64,000 nucleotides of DNA. Origin: Croceibacterium_B sp963783195. Its GTDB lineage: Bacteria; Pseudomonadota; Alphaproteobacteria; Sphingomonadales; Sphingomonadaceae. Location: assembly GCA_963783195.1 (NCBI GenBank), contig CAWAMV010000004.1, positions 682,001 through 746,000 on the forward strand, in the 5' to 3' direction. Shown here one piece after another: positions 50,149 through 59,692 of the stretch (position 1 is its first letter; every line of letters starts with the position of its first letter). The position numbers and the translations under genes are program-made. The notes beneath the pieces are model-generated. The model was not told the origin of the DNA. It did no database searches and saw nothing but the letters and a program-made list of their open reading frames with translations.

Positions 50149-50844
50149 TCAGGCCGCTTCGGCCTCTTCGCCCGGATCGCGCAGCACGTAGCCGCGGCCC
50201 CAGACGGTCTCGATGTAGTTCTCGCCGCCGCAGGCGCTCGAAAGCTTCTTGCGCAGCTTGCAGATGAAGACGTCAATGATCTTGAGTTCGGGTTCATCCA
50301 TCCCGCCGTAGAGGTGGTTGAGGAACATCTCCTTGGTCAGCGTGGTGCCCTTGCGCAGCGAGAGCAGTTCCAGCATCGCGTATTCCTTGCCGGTCAGGTG
50401 GACCCGGGCACCGTCGACCTCGACGGTCTTGGCATCGAGGTTCACCGCCAGCTTGCCGGTGCGGATGACCGACTGGCTGTGGCCCTTCGAACGACGCACC
50501 ACGGCGTGGATGCGGGCGACCAGCTCGTCGCGGTGGAACGGCTTGGTCACGTAGTCGTCGGCGCCGAAGCCGAACGAGCGAATCTTGGAATCCATCTCGG
50601 AAATGCCCGAGAGGATCAGCACGGGCGTCTGCACCTTGGCGACGCGCAGCTTCTTGAGCACGTCGTAGCCGTGCATGTCGGGCAGGTTTAGGTCGAGCAG
50701 GATGATGTCATAGTCATACAGCTTGCCGAGGTCCAAGCCCTCTTCGCCCAGGTCGGTCGAATAGACGTTGAAGCCTTCGGTGGTCAGCATCAGCTCGATC
50801 GCCTTGGCGGTGGTCGGCTCGTCCTCGATCAGCAGCACACGCAT
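50149..50844 (-). CDS. ctrA: Cell-cycle master response regulator CtrA
   Basis: 231 residues from the ATG at 50844 with AAGGGGC upstream. The receiver domain has VLLIEDEPTTAKAIELML and the phosphoacceptor Asp in IILLDLNLPDMHGYDVLKK. The OmpR-type winged helix domain includes LTGKEYAMLELLSLRKGTTL and IDVFICKLRKKL with the wing VWGRGYVLRDP. In alphaproteobacteria it controls cell-cycle, motility and often GTA genes. In sphingomonads it is usually not essential. Confidence 0.96.
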   Translation of the reverse strand: MRVLLIEDEPTTAKAIELMLTTEGFNVYSTDLGEEGLDLGKLYDYDIILLDLNLPDMHGYDVLKKLRVAKVQTPVLILSGISEMDSKIRSFGFGADDYVTKPFHRDELVARIHAVVRRSKGHSQSVIRTGKLAVNLDAKTVEVDGARVHLTGKEYAMLELLSLRKGTTLTKEMFLNHLYGGMDEPELKIIDVFICKLRKKLSSACGGENYIETVWGRGYVLRDPGEEAEAA

Positions 50845-51074
50845 CGAAATGCCCCTTTTTCCATCCCCCCGGACCCGTACCGATCGCAGGTATTGCCCGG
50901 TGTTAACCACGCCGGGTCTCAACGAAAAAGGTTAATAAAGCGTTTTCTCGCTTAAGACTTTGTGGGTGAGTCTTTCGAGTCACAGGTGTCCGGCGCGCCA
51001 TCGCCGCTGCCGCCGACGTTTACCTGTGTGAAGAAAGTGTTGGGAAATTCCGGCATTTGCCGGGCCGGCGGACA
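50845..51074 (-). promoter_or_regulatory. ctrA upstream region with TTAA and GANTC motifs
   Basis: The 230 bp contain TTAA at 50903-50906 (as TTAACCAC), 50932-50935 and 50952-50955, and two CcrM-type GAGTC sites at 50968-50972 and 50977-50981. CtrA boxes contain TTAA half sites and ctrA promoters in Caulobacter are sensitive to GANTC methylation. The spacing here (16 nt between the last two TTAA) does not fit the classical TTAA-N7-TTAA box, so the assignment is tentative. Confidence 0.45.
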
Positions 51075-52532
51075 CTAGCCTGCGCGGGCGAGCTTCTTCT
51101 GCCGGCGGCGCTGCACGCTTGAGCCGATGCCGATCGCCTCCCGGTACTTGGCCACGGTTCGGCGCGCGAGATCGAAACCCTTTTCCCTCAGCAGCTCGAC
51201 GAGCTTGTCGTCGGACAGGACGTCGGAGGGGTTCTCCGCATCGCATAGCGCCCGTATCTGTGCCTTGACTGCCTCGGCGCTGGCGCCCTCGCCGTCGGAC
51301 GATGCCACGCCGCTGGAAAAGAAGTACTTCAGCTCGAACGTCCCGCGGCTACAGGTCAGGTACTTGTTGCTCGTGACCCGGCTGACCGTGCTTTCGTGCA
51401 TTTCGATCTCATCGGCGATTGTGCGCAGCGTCAGCGGGCGAAGCTCGGAAACGCCCTTGAGAAAGAACCCTTCCTGTGCCTTCACCAGCGCGGTGGCGAC
51501 CTTCAGGATCGTCTTGGCTCGCTGGTCGAGCGCCTTGATGAGCCAATTCGCGTCGGCCAGCTTCTCGCCCAACCACGATCTGGACGTCTTGTCCTGGCAG
51601 CCGTTGCGCAGCGCGACGTAATAGCTGCGATTGACCACAAGGCGCGGCAGCGTAGCCTCGTTGAGGCGGATGTCCCACCCGTCCTTCGCGCGAGCGATCA
51701 GGATATCGGGCACCACCGGCTCACGCCCGCCCCCGCCGAACTGCAGGCCTGGCTTGGGGTCGTAGCCGCGCAGCTCGGCCAGCATGTCGGCGAAGTCCTC
51801 GTCATCGACATCGCACAAGCGTTTGAGGCGGGCGAATTCGCCGCGGGCTACGAGGTCGAGGTTGCCGATGAGCTGCTTCATGCAAGGATCGTAGCGATCT
51901 GCCTCGATCGCCTGCAGGGCGAGGCATTCCGACAAAGTGCGTGCTCCGACGCCGGTAGGATCGAGCGACTGGACGACGCCCAGTGCCGCTTCCGCGTCTG
52001 CCAGCGCCACATTCAGGTCGCCTGCCACCTCGCGCAGGGGCGTTGGCAGGTAGCCCGCCTCGTCGAGCAGACCGACAAGGTGCTGGGCGATGAAGGCGGA
52101 TTGCGTGTCGGGCGCGGCGGCGCCGACCTGGGCTGCAAGGTGCTCGGCCAGCGTAGGCTCGTCATCGGCCCGTTCCGAAATGTCGGGCAGATCGTCCTCG
52201 CCGCGTCCGGAGGAAACCTGCGCCGACCAGTCTCCTGTGTCGCGGTCACGATCGAGCGCTTCGGGGTCGATATCGAGCGCCTCATTGCCATCGCCGGATG
52301 AGACGTCGGGCGTGGAATCGTGGAGCGCCGGCTCCTCGCTCTCGGCCGGGGCATCACGCTCCACGCTGCGAAGCTCTCCCGCTTCGAGGAGAGGATTGTT
52401 TTCCAGCGCCTCGCCTATGAAGGCCTCGATCTCGAGGTTGCTCGCGGCGAGCAGACGGATCGCCTGCTGCAACTGCGGCGTCATCACCAGCGATTGTGAT
52501 TGTCTGAGGTCTAGTCTCGGACCCAGCGCCAC
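51075..52532 (-). CDS. rpoN: RNA polymerase sigma-54 factor
   Basis: 485 residues. Region I (LDLRQSQSLVMTPQLQQAIR) and the C-terminal RpoN box ARRTVAKYREAIGIGSS are conserved, with the core-binding domain between. An acidic insert lies at about residues 60-110. It directs transcription with enhancer-binding ATPases. It follows lptB by 26 nt, the usual order. Confidence 0.97.
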   Translation of the reverse strand: MALGPRLDLRQSQSLVMTPQLQQAIRLLAASNLEIEAFIGEALENNPLLEAGELRSVERDAPAESEEPALHDSTPDVSSGDGNEALDIDPEALDRDRDTGDWSAQVSSGRGEDDLPDISERADDEPTLAEHLAAQVGAAAPDTQSAFIAQHLVGLLDEAGYLPTPLREVAGDLNVALADAEAALGVVQSLDPTGVGARTLSECLALQAIEADRYDPCMKQLIGNLDLVARGEFARLKRLCDVDDEDFADMLAELRGYDPKPGLQFGGGGREPVVPDILIARAKDGWDIRLNEATLPRLVVNRSYYVALRNGCQDKTSRSWLGEKLADANWLIKALDQRAKTILKVATALVKAQEGFFLKGVSELRPLTLRTIADEIEMHESTVSRVTSNKYLTCSRGTFELKYFFSSGVASSDGEGASAEAVKAQIRALCDAENPSDVLSDDKLVELLREKGFDLARRTVAKYREAIGIGSSVQRRRQKKLARAG

Positions 52533-52558
52533 GTTTCAGCCTCCCCCGCGCCCTGTCA

Positions 52559-53371
52559 TCACAGGGTGAAGGATTCGCCAAGGTAGAGCCGGCGCACGTT
52601 CTCGTCGGCCACAAGCGCCTCCGGGCTGCCGGCGAACAGGACCTGGCCGCCGTAAATGATGCAGGCCCGATCGACGATGTCGAGCGTCTCACGCACATTG
52701 TGATCGGTGATCAGCACGCCGATGCCCCGCTGCTTGAGATCGATCACGAGGTGACGGATGTCGCCGATGGAGAGCGGATCGATGCCCGCGAAGGGCTCGT
52801 CGAGCAGCATGATGGAAGGGTTTGCGGCAAGTGCCCGCGCGATTTCGCAACGGCGCCGCTCGCCTCCGGAAAGCGCCATCGCCGGGCTTTCTCGCAGACG
52901 GGCAAGGCCGAACTCGTCGAGCAGGCGGTCGAGTTCGGCGGCGCGAACCTCCTTGTCGGGCTCGACCATCTCGAGCACGCAATTGATGTTCTGTTCCACG
53001 GTCATGCCGCGAAAAATGCTGGTTTCCTGAGGCAAGTAACCGAGGCCCAGGATCGCGCGCCGGTACATCGGCAGGGTCGTGACGTCGACGCCGTCCATCA
53101 GGATGCGGCCCGAGTCGGGGCGGACCAGGCCCATGATCGAATAGAAGCAGGTCGTCTTGCCGGCGCCGTTGGGGCCGAGCAGCCCCAGCACCTCGCCCTT
53201 GCCGACGGTGAGCGAAATATCCGTCAGGACGCTGCGCTTGTCGTAGCTCTTGGCGATCGAAATCACCTCGAGCCCCCCCTGCGGGATCGGCGGCGCCGCG
53301 TTGGCAGGTGCCGCATCCATTGCATCGGCGAGCGCGGCATTGTCGATCAGCGGGGTGTCGAGACTGCTCAT
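52559..53371 (-). CDS. lptB: LPS export ABC transporter ATPase
   Basis: 270 residues from the ATG at 53371 (an ATG two codons upstream is equally possible; no strong ribosome-binding site). Walker A is GLLGPNGAGKTTCFYSIMGL, the signature MALSGGERRRCEIARAL, Walker B SIMLLDEPFAGIDPL. An N-terminal extension of about 35 residues precedes the ABC core. It powers lipopolysaccharide transport with LptFG. Confidence 0.95.
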   Translation of the reverse strand: MSSLDTPLIDNAALADAMDAAPANAAPPIPQGGLEVISIAKSYDKRSVLTDISLTVGKGEVLGLLGPNGAGKTTCFYSIMGLVRPDSGRILMDGVDVTTLPMYRRAILGLGYLPQETSIFRGMTVEQNINCVLEMVEPDKEVRAAELDRLLDEFGLARLRESPAMALSGGERRRCEIARALAANPSIMLLDEPFAGIDPLSIGDIRHLVIDLKQRGIGVLITDHNVRETLDIVDRACIIYGGQVLFAGSPEALVADENVRRLYLGESFTL

Positions 53372-53551
53372 GGCCATGCGATGTATCAATGGATTCCCGC
53401 GCGTTCCACCCTGCTTGGCAAGATTCCTGCATGGAAGTTTGCCTGCGACTTCAGTCCTGCGACGGGACGCGTGCATCGTCATTCGTTTGAGCACTTGCAA
53501 CGGCGTTGCCAGTTTGGAATACTGGCCGCGACGGGTGGAGAGGAGATGCGC

Positions 53552-53932
53552 ATGGCAAAAGCGCTCTGGCAGCAGGCCGCACACGAGGCGGAACGGCAGG
53601 ACCGGAAGGTCGAATGGGCCAAGCGGATGAGCGATCACATCGCCTATGCGCTGCTTATCTACACAGGCGTGAACATCTTCGTGACGATGGGCGCGCTCAA
53701 GAGCCACCATGGAACGATCCTGCCTTACTTCGGCCTGGTGTTCCTTGTCGCTGCTATCATCCCGGCCTGCCGCCTGCTTGAACGCCGATGGGAAGGGCTC
53801 GCCTCCAGCGATGCAAGCGACGGGGAACTGCGAGGTCTGTACACTCGCGACCGGCTAATCGTCTGGGCGGCAGCCCTGGGCCTGCCGCTCTTCGTCACAG
53901 CCATCGTCAAGGGCATCGTCGCGCTGACCTGA
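53552..53932 (+). CDS. Small membrane protein, unknown
   Basis: 126 residues from the ATG at 53552 with GGAGAGGAG 6 nt upstream. It has three or four hydrophobic segments (YALLIYTGVNIFVTMGAL, YFGLVFLVAAIIPACRLL, IVWAAALGLPLFVTAIVKGI). The N-terminal 30 residues are charged. I do not recognise the family. It stands divergent from lptB and 42 nt before mscS. Confidence 0.75.
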   Translation: MAKALWQQAAHEAERQDRKVEWAKRMSDHIAYALLIYTGVNIFVTMGALKSHHGTILPYFGLVFLVAAIIPACRLLERRWEGLASSDASDGELRGLYTRDRLIVWAAALGLPLFVTAIVKGIVALT

Positions 53933-53974
53933 CTTGCCTTCTGGGAACCCTGTGACCGGCTCCGGCGCTTGAGC

Positions 53975-55383
53975 ATGATGCTCCCGGAGCGTTTAGCGAA
54001 CATTCGCCGGCTGCTGTCGGCCTTCCTCTCCCTGGCGCTGTTGGTTTCCTCACCTGCAGCGCTTGCACTTGTTCCTGCCGCGGAGCCGTCGCCGAGCGAT
54101 GCGACGCGCGCACCAAGCGCGATCGCTTCGTCGCGCGCCGAAGGGGAAGATGCGCAGATCACAGGACGAATCAGGGGCATCTTTTCCGAGCTTCCAGCGC
54201 TCTCCGGGGTCGAGGTTTCCGTGAAACAGGGAGTCGTCACGCTATCGGGCAAGGTCGCGAGCGCGGAAGACAAGGCGCGAGCCGAGGCAATCGCCTCGCG
54301 CGTGTCGGGCGTGGTCACGGTCGAGAACGGGATCGGGCGCGACACTTCCCTCGATAGCGCGACCGCCGGGGTCCGCCAGGTCACGACGCAGTTTGCCGGG
54401 TTTTTCGCCATGCTGCCGCTGATCGGTTCAGCGCTGCTCGTGTGGCTGGCAATCGCTGCGGCAGGCTATCTTATCGCCGGGCTGGGCGCGTTGTGGCACC
54501 GGCTGGCACCGAACTCCTTCCTCGCCGAACTGATCGCCAGCGCGATACGTTTCGTCTTCGTCGTCGGCGGACTTGTCGTGGCGCTCAACATGCTGGGGGC
54601 AGGCGCGCTGATGGGCGCGGTCCTGGGCGGCGCCGGGGTGGTCGGGATCGCGCTGGGTTTTGCGATGCGCGACACGATCGAGAACTACGTTGCCAGCCTC
54701 ATGCTCAGCCTGCGTCAGCCGTTCCGCCCGAACGACCTGGTCGTGATCGACGAGCACGAAGGACGGGTAATTCGCCTCACCAGCCGGGCGACGATCCTGA
54801 TGACACTTGATGGCAATCACCTGCGGATCCCCAACTCGACTGTCTTCAAGGCGGTGATCCTCAACTACACGCGCAATCCGCAGCGTCGGTTTGACTTCGT
54901 CCTCGGGATCGATGCCGACGATGATCCTACCGCCGCGCGCCAGCTGGGCCGCGATACCCTTGCGTCCATGCCTTTCGTGCTGGCCGACCCCGTACCGGAG
55001 GCGCGCACCGAAGAGGTGGGGATTCCAATATTCTCATCCGCTTTCTCGGCTGGATCGACCAGCGCGAAGCCGATTGGTTCAAGGCCCGCAGCAACGCTAT
55101 TGCCGCGGTCAAGGCGGCGCTTGAGCAGGCAGGCTTCGTGATGCCCGAGCCGATCTACCGCCTGCGCTTCGATGCGCGGACTCCGCCTTTGCCGATCGTG
55201 CGCGGGAGCGGGAAGGAGGCGGCGGAGGAGCCACCGCCCGCGCCGGAGCCACCGGTCGTGCCAGCTGATGCGGAAGATGTTACGCCGCAGAACGAGGTCG
55301 CGGAAATGGTTGACCGCGAACGCCAATCGGGCGCCAGCGGCTCCGAAAAGGACCTGCTGGACAACCGCCGTCCGGTCGAGTGA
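53975..55383 (+). pseudogene. Mechanosensitive ion channel (MscS family), frameshifted as read
   Basis: The product has a signal-like N-terminus, a BON-like domain at about residues 55-115 (RIRGIFSELPALSGVEVSVK and VSGVVTVENGIGR), then three helices. The pore helix is ALMGAVLGGAGVVGIALGFA, followed by the MscS beta domain (LRQPFRPNDLVVIDEHEGRV). After EEVG at the GGGG run 55018-55021 the frame is lost. One extra base would restore SNILIRFLGWIDQREADWFK and AAVKAALEQAGFVMPEPIYR to the TGA at 55383. The downstream gene overlaps that stop (GTGA), supporting an intact original. Confidence 0.82.
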
Positions 55384-55613
55384 GCGAAGAACCCGAACTC
55401 CGGCTGCAGCAGTTCATCGACCGGTTTTCGCCCGGCATTGCGACGACCCGGCACGTCAAGCTGCGCAGCCAAGAGGACTTTTGGCGGCCGCGGGTCGACA
55501 GCCTGATCGAACAGGCGCTCGCAAGGGCCGCGCCACCCCTCGATTCCACCAACAGTGGCCGGGTGGTCATTAAGTCGGTCTCAGCGAAGCAGCGGCCGCG
55601 CCGGCCGGGCTGA
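55380..55613 (+). CDS. Small hypothetical protein
   Basis: 77 residues from a GTG at 55380 overlapping the restored mscS stop. It reads LQQFIDRFSPGIATTRHVKL, a charged soluble sequence, and ends in a basic tail (KQRPRRPG). No family is recognised. Coupling to mscS suggests cotranslation. It converges on ppa. Confidence 0.6.
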   Translation: MSEEPELRLQQFIDRFSPGIATTRHVKLRSQEDFWRPRVDSLIEQALARAAPPLDSTNSGRVVIKSVSAKQRPRRPG

Positions 55614-55616
55614 CGC

Positions 55617-56153
55617 TCAGCCCTTGGCCTGCTTGGCCCGCTCGATCGCCTCGAGGACGATGCGCTTGGCATCGGCGGCGTTTCCCCAGTTGCCGATCCG
55701 CACCCATTTCTCCGCCTCGAGATCCTTGTAGTGGGTGAAGAAGTGCTCGATCTGCTGGAAAATAATCGACGGCAGGTCCTTGGTTTCAGCGACGTCCGAG
55801 TAGTACGGGAATGTCGTGTCGATCGGCACGCAGATCAACTTCTCGTCGCCACCGTGTTCGTCTTCGAGGTTGAGCACGCCAATCGGTCGGGCACGGACCA
55901 CGCAACCGGCAATGAACGGACTGCGCGCGATGACCAGCGCATCGAGCGGGTCGCCATCGGGCGAAAGGGTGTGCGGCACGAAGCCGTAGTTCGCCGGGTA
56001 ACGCATCGGGGTGTGCAGGATGCGGTCGACGAACAGAGCACCGCTCTCCTTGTCGAACTCGTATTTGACTGGCTCGCCGCCGGTCGGCACCTCGATGACG
56101 ACGTTGAGGCTTTCGGGCGGGTTGTCGCCCACGGGGATCAGGTCGATGCGCAT
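55617..56153 (-). CDS. ppa: Inorganic pyrophosphatase (family I)
   Basis: 178 residues. Active-site segments are present: VKYEFDKESGALFVDRILHT, ANYGFVPHTLSPDGDPLDAL (with the Asp cluster) and FFTHYKDLEAEKWV. Length is typical. It hydrolyses pyrophosphate and stands alone. It converges on the small hypothetical gene. Confidence 0.97.
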   Translation of the reverse strand: MRIDLIPVGDNPPESLNVVIEVPTGGEPVKYEFDKESGALFVDRILHTPMRYPANYGFVPHTLSPDGDPLDALVIARSPFIAGCVVRARPIGVLNLEDEHGGDEKLICVPIDTTFPYYSDVAETKDLPSIIFQQIEHFFTHYKDLEAEKWVRIGNWGNAADAKRIVLEAIERAKQAKG

Positions 56154-56351
56154 CGGTCTTCCTAAAAGCAGTGTCTCGCGCCGGACCCTCTCCCCGTCGC
56201 CGGCGCGGTGCCCCTAGCCGCGTCGGGCGCGCACCGCCACCCGGCAATTGCGAATCTTCGCCAAGAGGGGCATGTTGACGTTGACAATGTCCGTCGGAGT
56301 CGGCGGCCAGAGAATGTCTGCCGGGGAACGGCGGGGAGCTGGAGAGACGAG

Positions 56352-57461
56352 ATGCACGTAGGCTTGGCAAGTGGCTTCGCCCACCAGAGGGGCAAGGATT
56401 ACGACGACGCGCGCTTCGTGCGCGAAGAAGTCGACAACCTCGTTCACGCGGAGGAACTGGGGTTCGATTCGGTCTGGATCACCGAACACCACTTCTCCGA
56501 TTACTCGATGTCCAACGATCCCTTGCAGCTGCTGACCTACATCGCCGCGAAGACCCGCCACGTGAAGCTCGGCACGCAGTGCATTATCGTGCCGTGGCAC
56601 AACCCGGCGCGTCTGGCAGAGAAGATCATCAATCTCGACATCCTGTCGGGCGGGCGGGCGATCCTCGGGTTCGGCGGCGGCCTTGCCCAGCACGAATTCG
56701 CCGGCCTGGGCATAGACATGAACAACAGCCGCGAGCTCTACAACGACATCCTCAACGTGGTCATTCCGGCGCTCGAGACCGGGGTCATCGAGGGCGAGGG
56801 CGCCTTCGGCTCGATCCCGCGGCAGGAGCTGCGCCCGGCGCCGGTCAAGAGCTTCGAGGGACGCAAGTTCTGCGGTTCGCTCTCCGGCAACTCGATGTAC
56901 ACCGCGGCGAAGCAGGGTTGCGGCAACATGATCCTGATGCTGCCCCAGCGCGGCAAGGACGTGCCACCCGACAAGTACGACGCTGTGTGGAAGGAAGTGC
57001 ACGGCGACAACTCCAGCCCGCCGCCGCCCATGCTTGGCGGCAACTACTACATCGACGAGAGCGCCGATTATGCGCGCGAGCAGGGCGAGAAGTACCTGGC
57101 CGGAACGATGCGCGCGGCGATCCGGAACTACCACCTCGATACGCCGGGCAAGTTCCCGCAAATCAAGGGTTACGAACACTACGAGAACATGGTCCTGTCA
57201 CCCGAGGCGATCGAGCCCTACGTCGAGGAATTCGGCAAGGGCGCTGTCACCGGCACTCCGCAGATGATCCTCGACCGGATGTGGGAGCTGAAGGAGCAGT
57301 TCAGGCCGCAAGGCTTCTTCCCGCACGTTTACTACGGCGGGATGCCGCAGGACGAGGCGCGCAAGAACATGCACCTGTTCGCCGAGAAGGTCCTGCCCGA
57401 GCTCAAGAGCTGGGAAGCGGAGACCGACATCGACGACCGCTTCCTGGAAGCCGCGGAATAG
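56352..57461 (+). CDS. LLM-class flavin-dependent monooxygenase
   Basis: 369 residues from the ATG at 56352 with GGAGAGACGAG upstream. The luciferase-like barrel opens with HAEELGFDSVWITEHHFSDY and includes TRHVKLGTQCIIVPWHNPAR and LDILSGGRAILGFGGGLAQH. The product is likely an FMN-dependent oxygenase. The substrate is unknown. Its 198 nt leader holds no gene. Confidence 0.88.
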   Translation: MHVGLASGFAHQRGKDYDDARFVREEVDNLVHAEELGFDSVWITEHHFSDYSMSNDPLQLLTYIAAKTRHVKLGTQCIIVPWHNPARLAEKIINLDILSGGRAILGFGGGLAQHEFAGLGIDMNNSRELYNDILNVVIPALETGVIEGEGAFGSIPRQELRPAPVKSFEGRKFCGSLSGNSMYTAAKQGCGNMILMLPQRGKDVPPDKYDAVWKEVHGDNSSPPPPMLGGNYYIDESADYAREQGEKYLAGTMRAAIRNYHLDTPGKFPQIKGYEHYENMVLSPEAIEPYVEEFGKGAVTGTPQMILDRMWELKEQFRPQGFFPHVYYGGMPQDEARKNMHLFAEKVLPELKSWEAETDIDDRFLEAAE

Positions 57462-57648
57462 GGGTTTGTTGATCAAACCCATGCGGCGCGGGCCTTGAGC
57501 GGAAAAGCGCCGGAGCCCGGCCGAATCGACGGTATGAAAGAGCCGGCGCGAAGCTAGCCGGCGCCACACGCTGTAGGACAGCGCTTTCTCGGCCCGTGCC
57601 GCCGAGCACGTCCGACCACGAGGCGGGCGAGCGGCACTTGTCGCCCGC

Positions 57649-59607
57649 TCAGCCGACCGCCGGCTCGCCGGTTCGCGGCGCCAGCAGGCGGTCGAGCGGC
57701 TGCTCGCCTTCGCTCACCGGTTCGAGCCACGGGTAACGCAGGCCACCATGGTAATCGACCGGCACCGTCAGGTAGCGGGTGCCGCGCTTGACCAGCAGCT
57801 CGATCGGGTCCTTGCCGCCCTTCGCCGCGGTCACCGCATCCTTCATCACGTCCTTCGAGAACGCCTCGCCGTTGACCGCCACGACCTGCGAGCCGGTGAC
57901 CACGCCTGCGTCGAACGCGGGCGAATCCCACATCGGGGCTTTCACCTTGCCTTCCTTGTCGAGGTCGAATCCGAGCGAATACTTGAGGTCGAGATCGCCC
58001 GATTCCTCGTCGGCGCCCTTGTTGTAGGGGTTGGGCGTGTCCTTCCAGACCAGCCGGTATCCGGCCATCTCGATGCCCCTGAGCGGCGCGGGCTGGCCCG
58101 GCTGGCCGAAGCGCGTGCGCAGGAACGCGGCCCACTCGTAGGGATAGACGCCGTTCAGCGTCCGCACAATGTCGTCGAAATCGTAGGTCAGGTCGCCCCA
58201 GTCGCCGTCGTTCACGCCGAAGAACCGCTGCGCGAAATCGTCGAGGCCCTTCGCCCCGCCGGTGCCCCGGCGGATGATCTGGTCGGCCTCGAGCCAGACC
58301 AGCGCGCCTTCCCAGTAATAGTCCTCGCTGCGGTTGAGCGAGGAATAGGGCAGGGCCTTGCGCGCGTTGAGCACCGGGTCGCGGGTGGTGTCGTCGATCG
58401 AGCGCCAGGTGCGCCCGGCCGCTTCGCTGCGATAGGCCGCGGCCGAGGCGATCGCGCCGAGCACCGCGTCCTTTGGCTGGACGCCCGACCGCGCCGCCAG
58501 CACGTAGCCCCAGAACTGCGTCTGGCCTTCGTACATCCACAGCATGTCGCCAATCTTCGGCTGGCGATAGTCGGGCGTCCACAGCCGCTCGGGCCGGCGG
58601 TACTTGCCGTTCCAGCTATGCACCAGCTCGTGCGGCAGGGTGTTGCGCGACCAGCCGAAATCGTCCCACTTGATCCACGCCTTGGGCTTCTGGCTGTTCT
58701 CGCTCGACCGCTGGTGCTCCAGGCCGATGCCGCCCATCCGCTCGGTCAGCGCGACGAGCTGGTCGTAGTGGTCGAAGTGGCGCGCGCCGAACAGGGCCAG
58801 GGCCTCGTCCGCCATCTTGCGATAGGCGACGAGATGGTCGGGCGTGATCTCGAGCAGTTCGGGCTTGTCGGCCACCGCGTCGAGATGGATCGCATGGCCG
58901 AGGTCGAAGCGCTTGGCATACTTGCCGGCAAAAACCGGCGAATCGACCAGCGTCTCGTAATCGACCACGTCCCACGATGTGACGCCCTTCTGCGTCGCCT
59001 GCCCGTCGAGCGCGGTGAACACCGTCCAGCCATCGGGAAAGTGCACTTCGGGCTTCACCCTGACCTGCCGCACGTAATGACCGGCCGGGTACAGGCTCAT
59101 CGCGTCGAACTGAAGGTTCATCATCTCCTGCGTCATCACGATGCGCCCCTCGCTGGTCTGCAACGGCGAGGTGAACACGAAGCTGGCGACGACGTCCTTC
59201 GCGCCTTCGGGCAGGGCAATGTGGAAGGCATTCACGTCGACAGGGTCGCGCGTCCAGCTCACCGGCTTGCCGCCGACCGTGAAGCGGAAATCGGCCAGCA
59301 GGCGAGTGTTGGGCCGGGGGGCGTGCTTGCCGGGCAGCCATTCGGGCGCGAGCAGGACCAGCTCACGCTGCCCCCGGGGCACCGGGACCGTCTCGGCCAC
59401 CCTGAAGACGCCGCGGGCCAGGTCGCGGGCGTCGATCTGCAGGCCGATGACGCCGGGGAAAGGCACGTCCTGTGCAGCCGGGATCGGGGCCGGCAAGGGC
59501 ACGGCGACGGGCGCCGAACGCAGGGTTTCCTGCGCGGCGGAGAGGTTCGGGACAACGGCAATCAAGGCCGCAACGGCGAGTGGGGCGACCACGGTATTCT
59601 TCTTCAT
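57649..59607 (-). CDS. M61-family glycyl aminopeptidase with PDZ domain
   Basis: 652 residues with a signal peptide (MKKNTVVAPLAVAALIAVVP). The zinc motif is HELVHSWNGKYRRPE near residue 330, with the third ligand in YYWEGALVWLEAD about 100 residues later. A PDZ domain follows at about 550-620 (GVVTGSQVVAVNGEAFS). It is a periplasmic or surface metallopeptidase. The 187 nt between the monooxygenase gene and this one holds only small hairpins, including GGGTTTG/CAAACCC at 57462-57480. Confidence 0.92.
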   Translation of the reverse strand: MKKNTVVAPLAVAALIAVVPNLSAAQETLRSAPVAVPLPAPIPAAQDVPFPGVIGLQIDARDLARGVFRVAETVPVPRGQRELVLLAPEWLPGKHAPRPNTRLLADFRFTVGGKPVSWTRDPVDVNAFHIALPEGAKDVVASFVFTSPLQTSEGRIVMTQEMMNLQFDAMSLYPAGHYVRQVRVKPEVHFPDGWTVFTALDGQATQKGVTSWDVVDYETLVDSPVFAGKYAKRFDLGHAIHLDAVADKPELLEITPDHLVAYRKMADEALALFGARHFDHYDQLVALTERMGGIGLEHQRSSENSQKPKAWIKWDDFGWSRNTLPHELVHSWNGKYRRPERLWTPDYRQPKIGDMLWMYEGQTQFWGYVLAARSGVQPKDAVLGAIASAAAYRSEAAGRTWRSIDDTTRDPVLNARKALPYSSLNRSEDYYWEGALVWLEADQIIRRGTGGAKGLDDFAQRFFGVNDGDWGDLTYDFDDIVRTLNGVYPYEWAAFLRTRFGQPGQPAPLRGIEMAGYRLVWKDTPNPYNKGADEESGDLDLKYSLGFDLDKEGKVKAPMWDSPAFDAGVVTGSQVVAVNGEAFSKDVMKDAVTAAKGGKDPIELLVKRGTRYLTVPVDYHGGLRYPWLEPVSEGEQPLDRLLAPRTGEPAVG

Positions 59608-59692
59608 TGCCGGCGCCTCTGCCGCGAGCCGCGGCGCATTGCAACTACGGCGCTTGGCGTATGGGCCGGTTATCGGCTAGGCGCGCGGCGCG

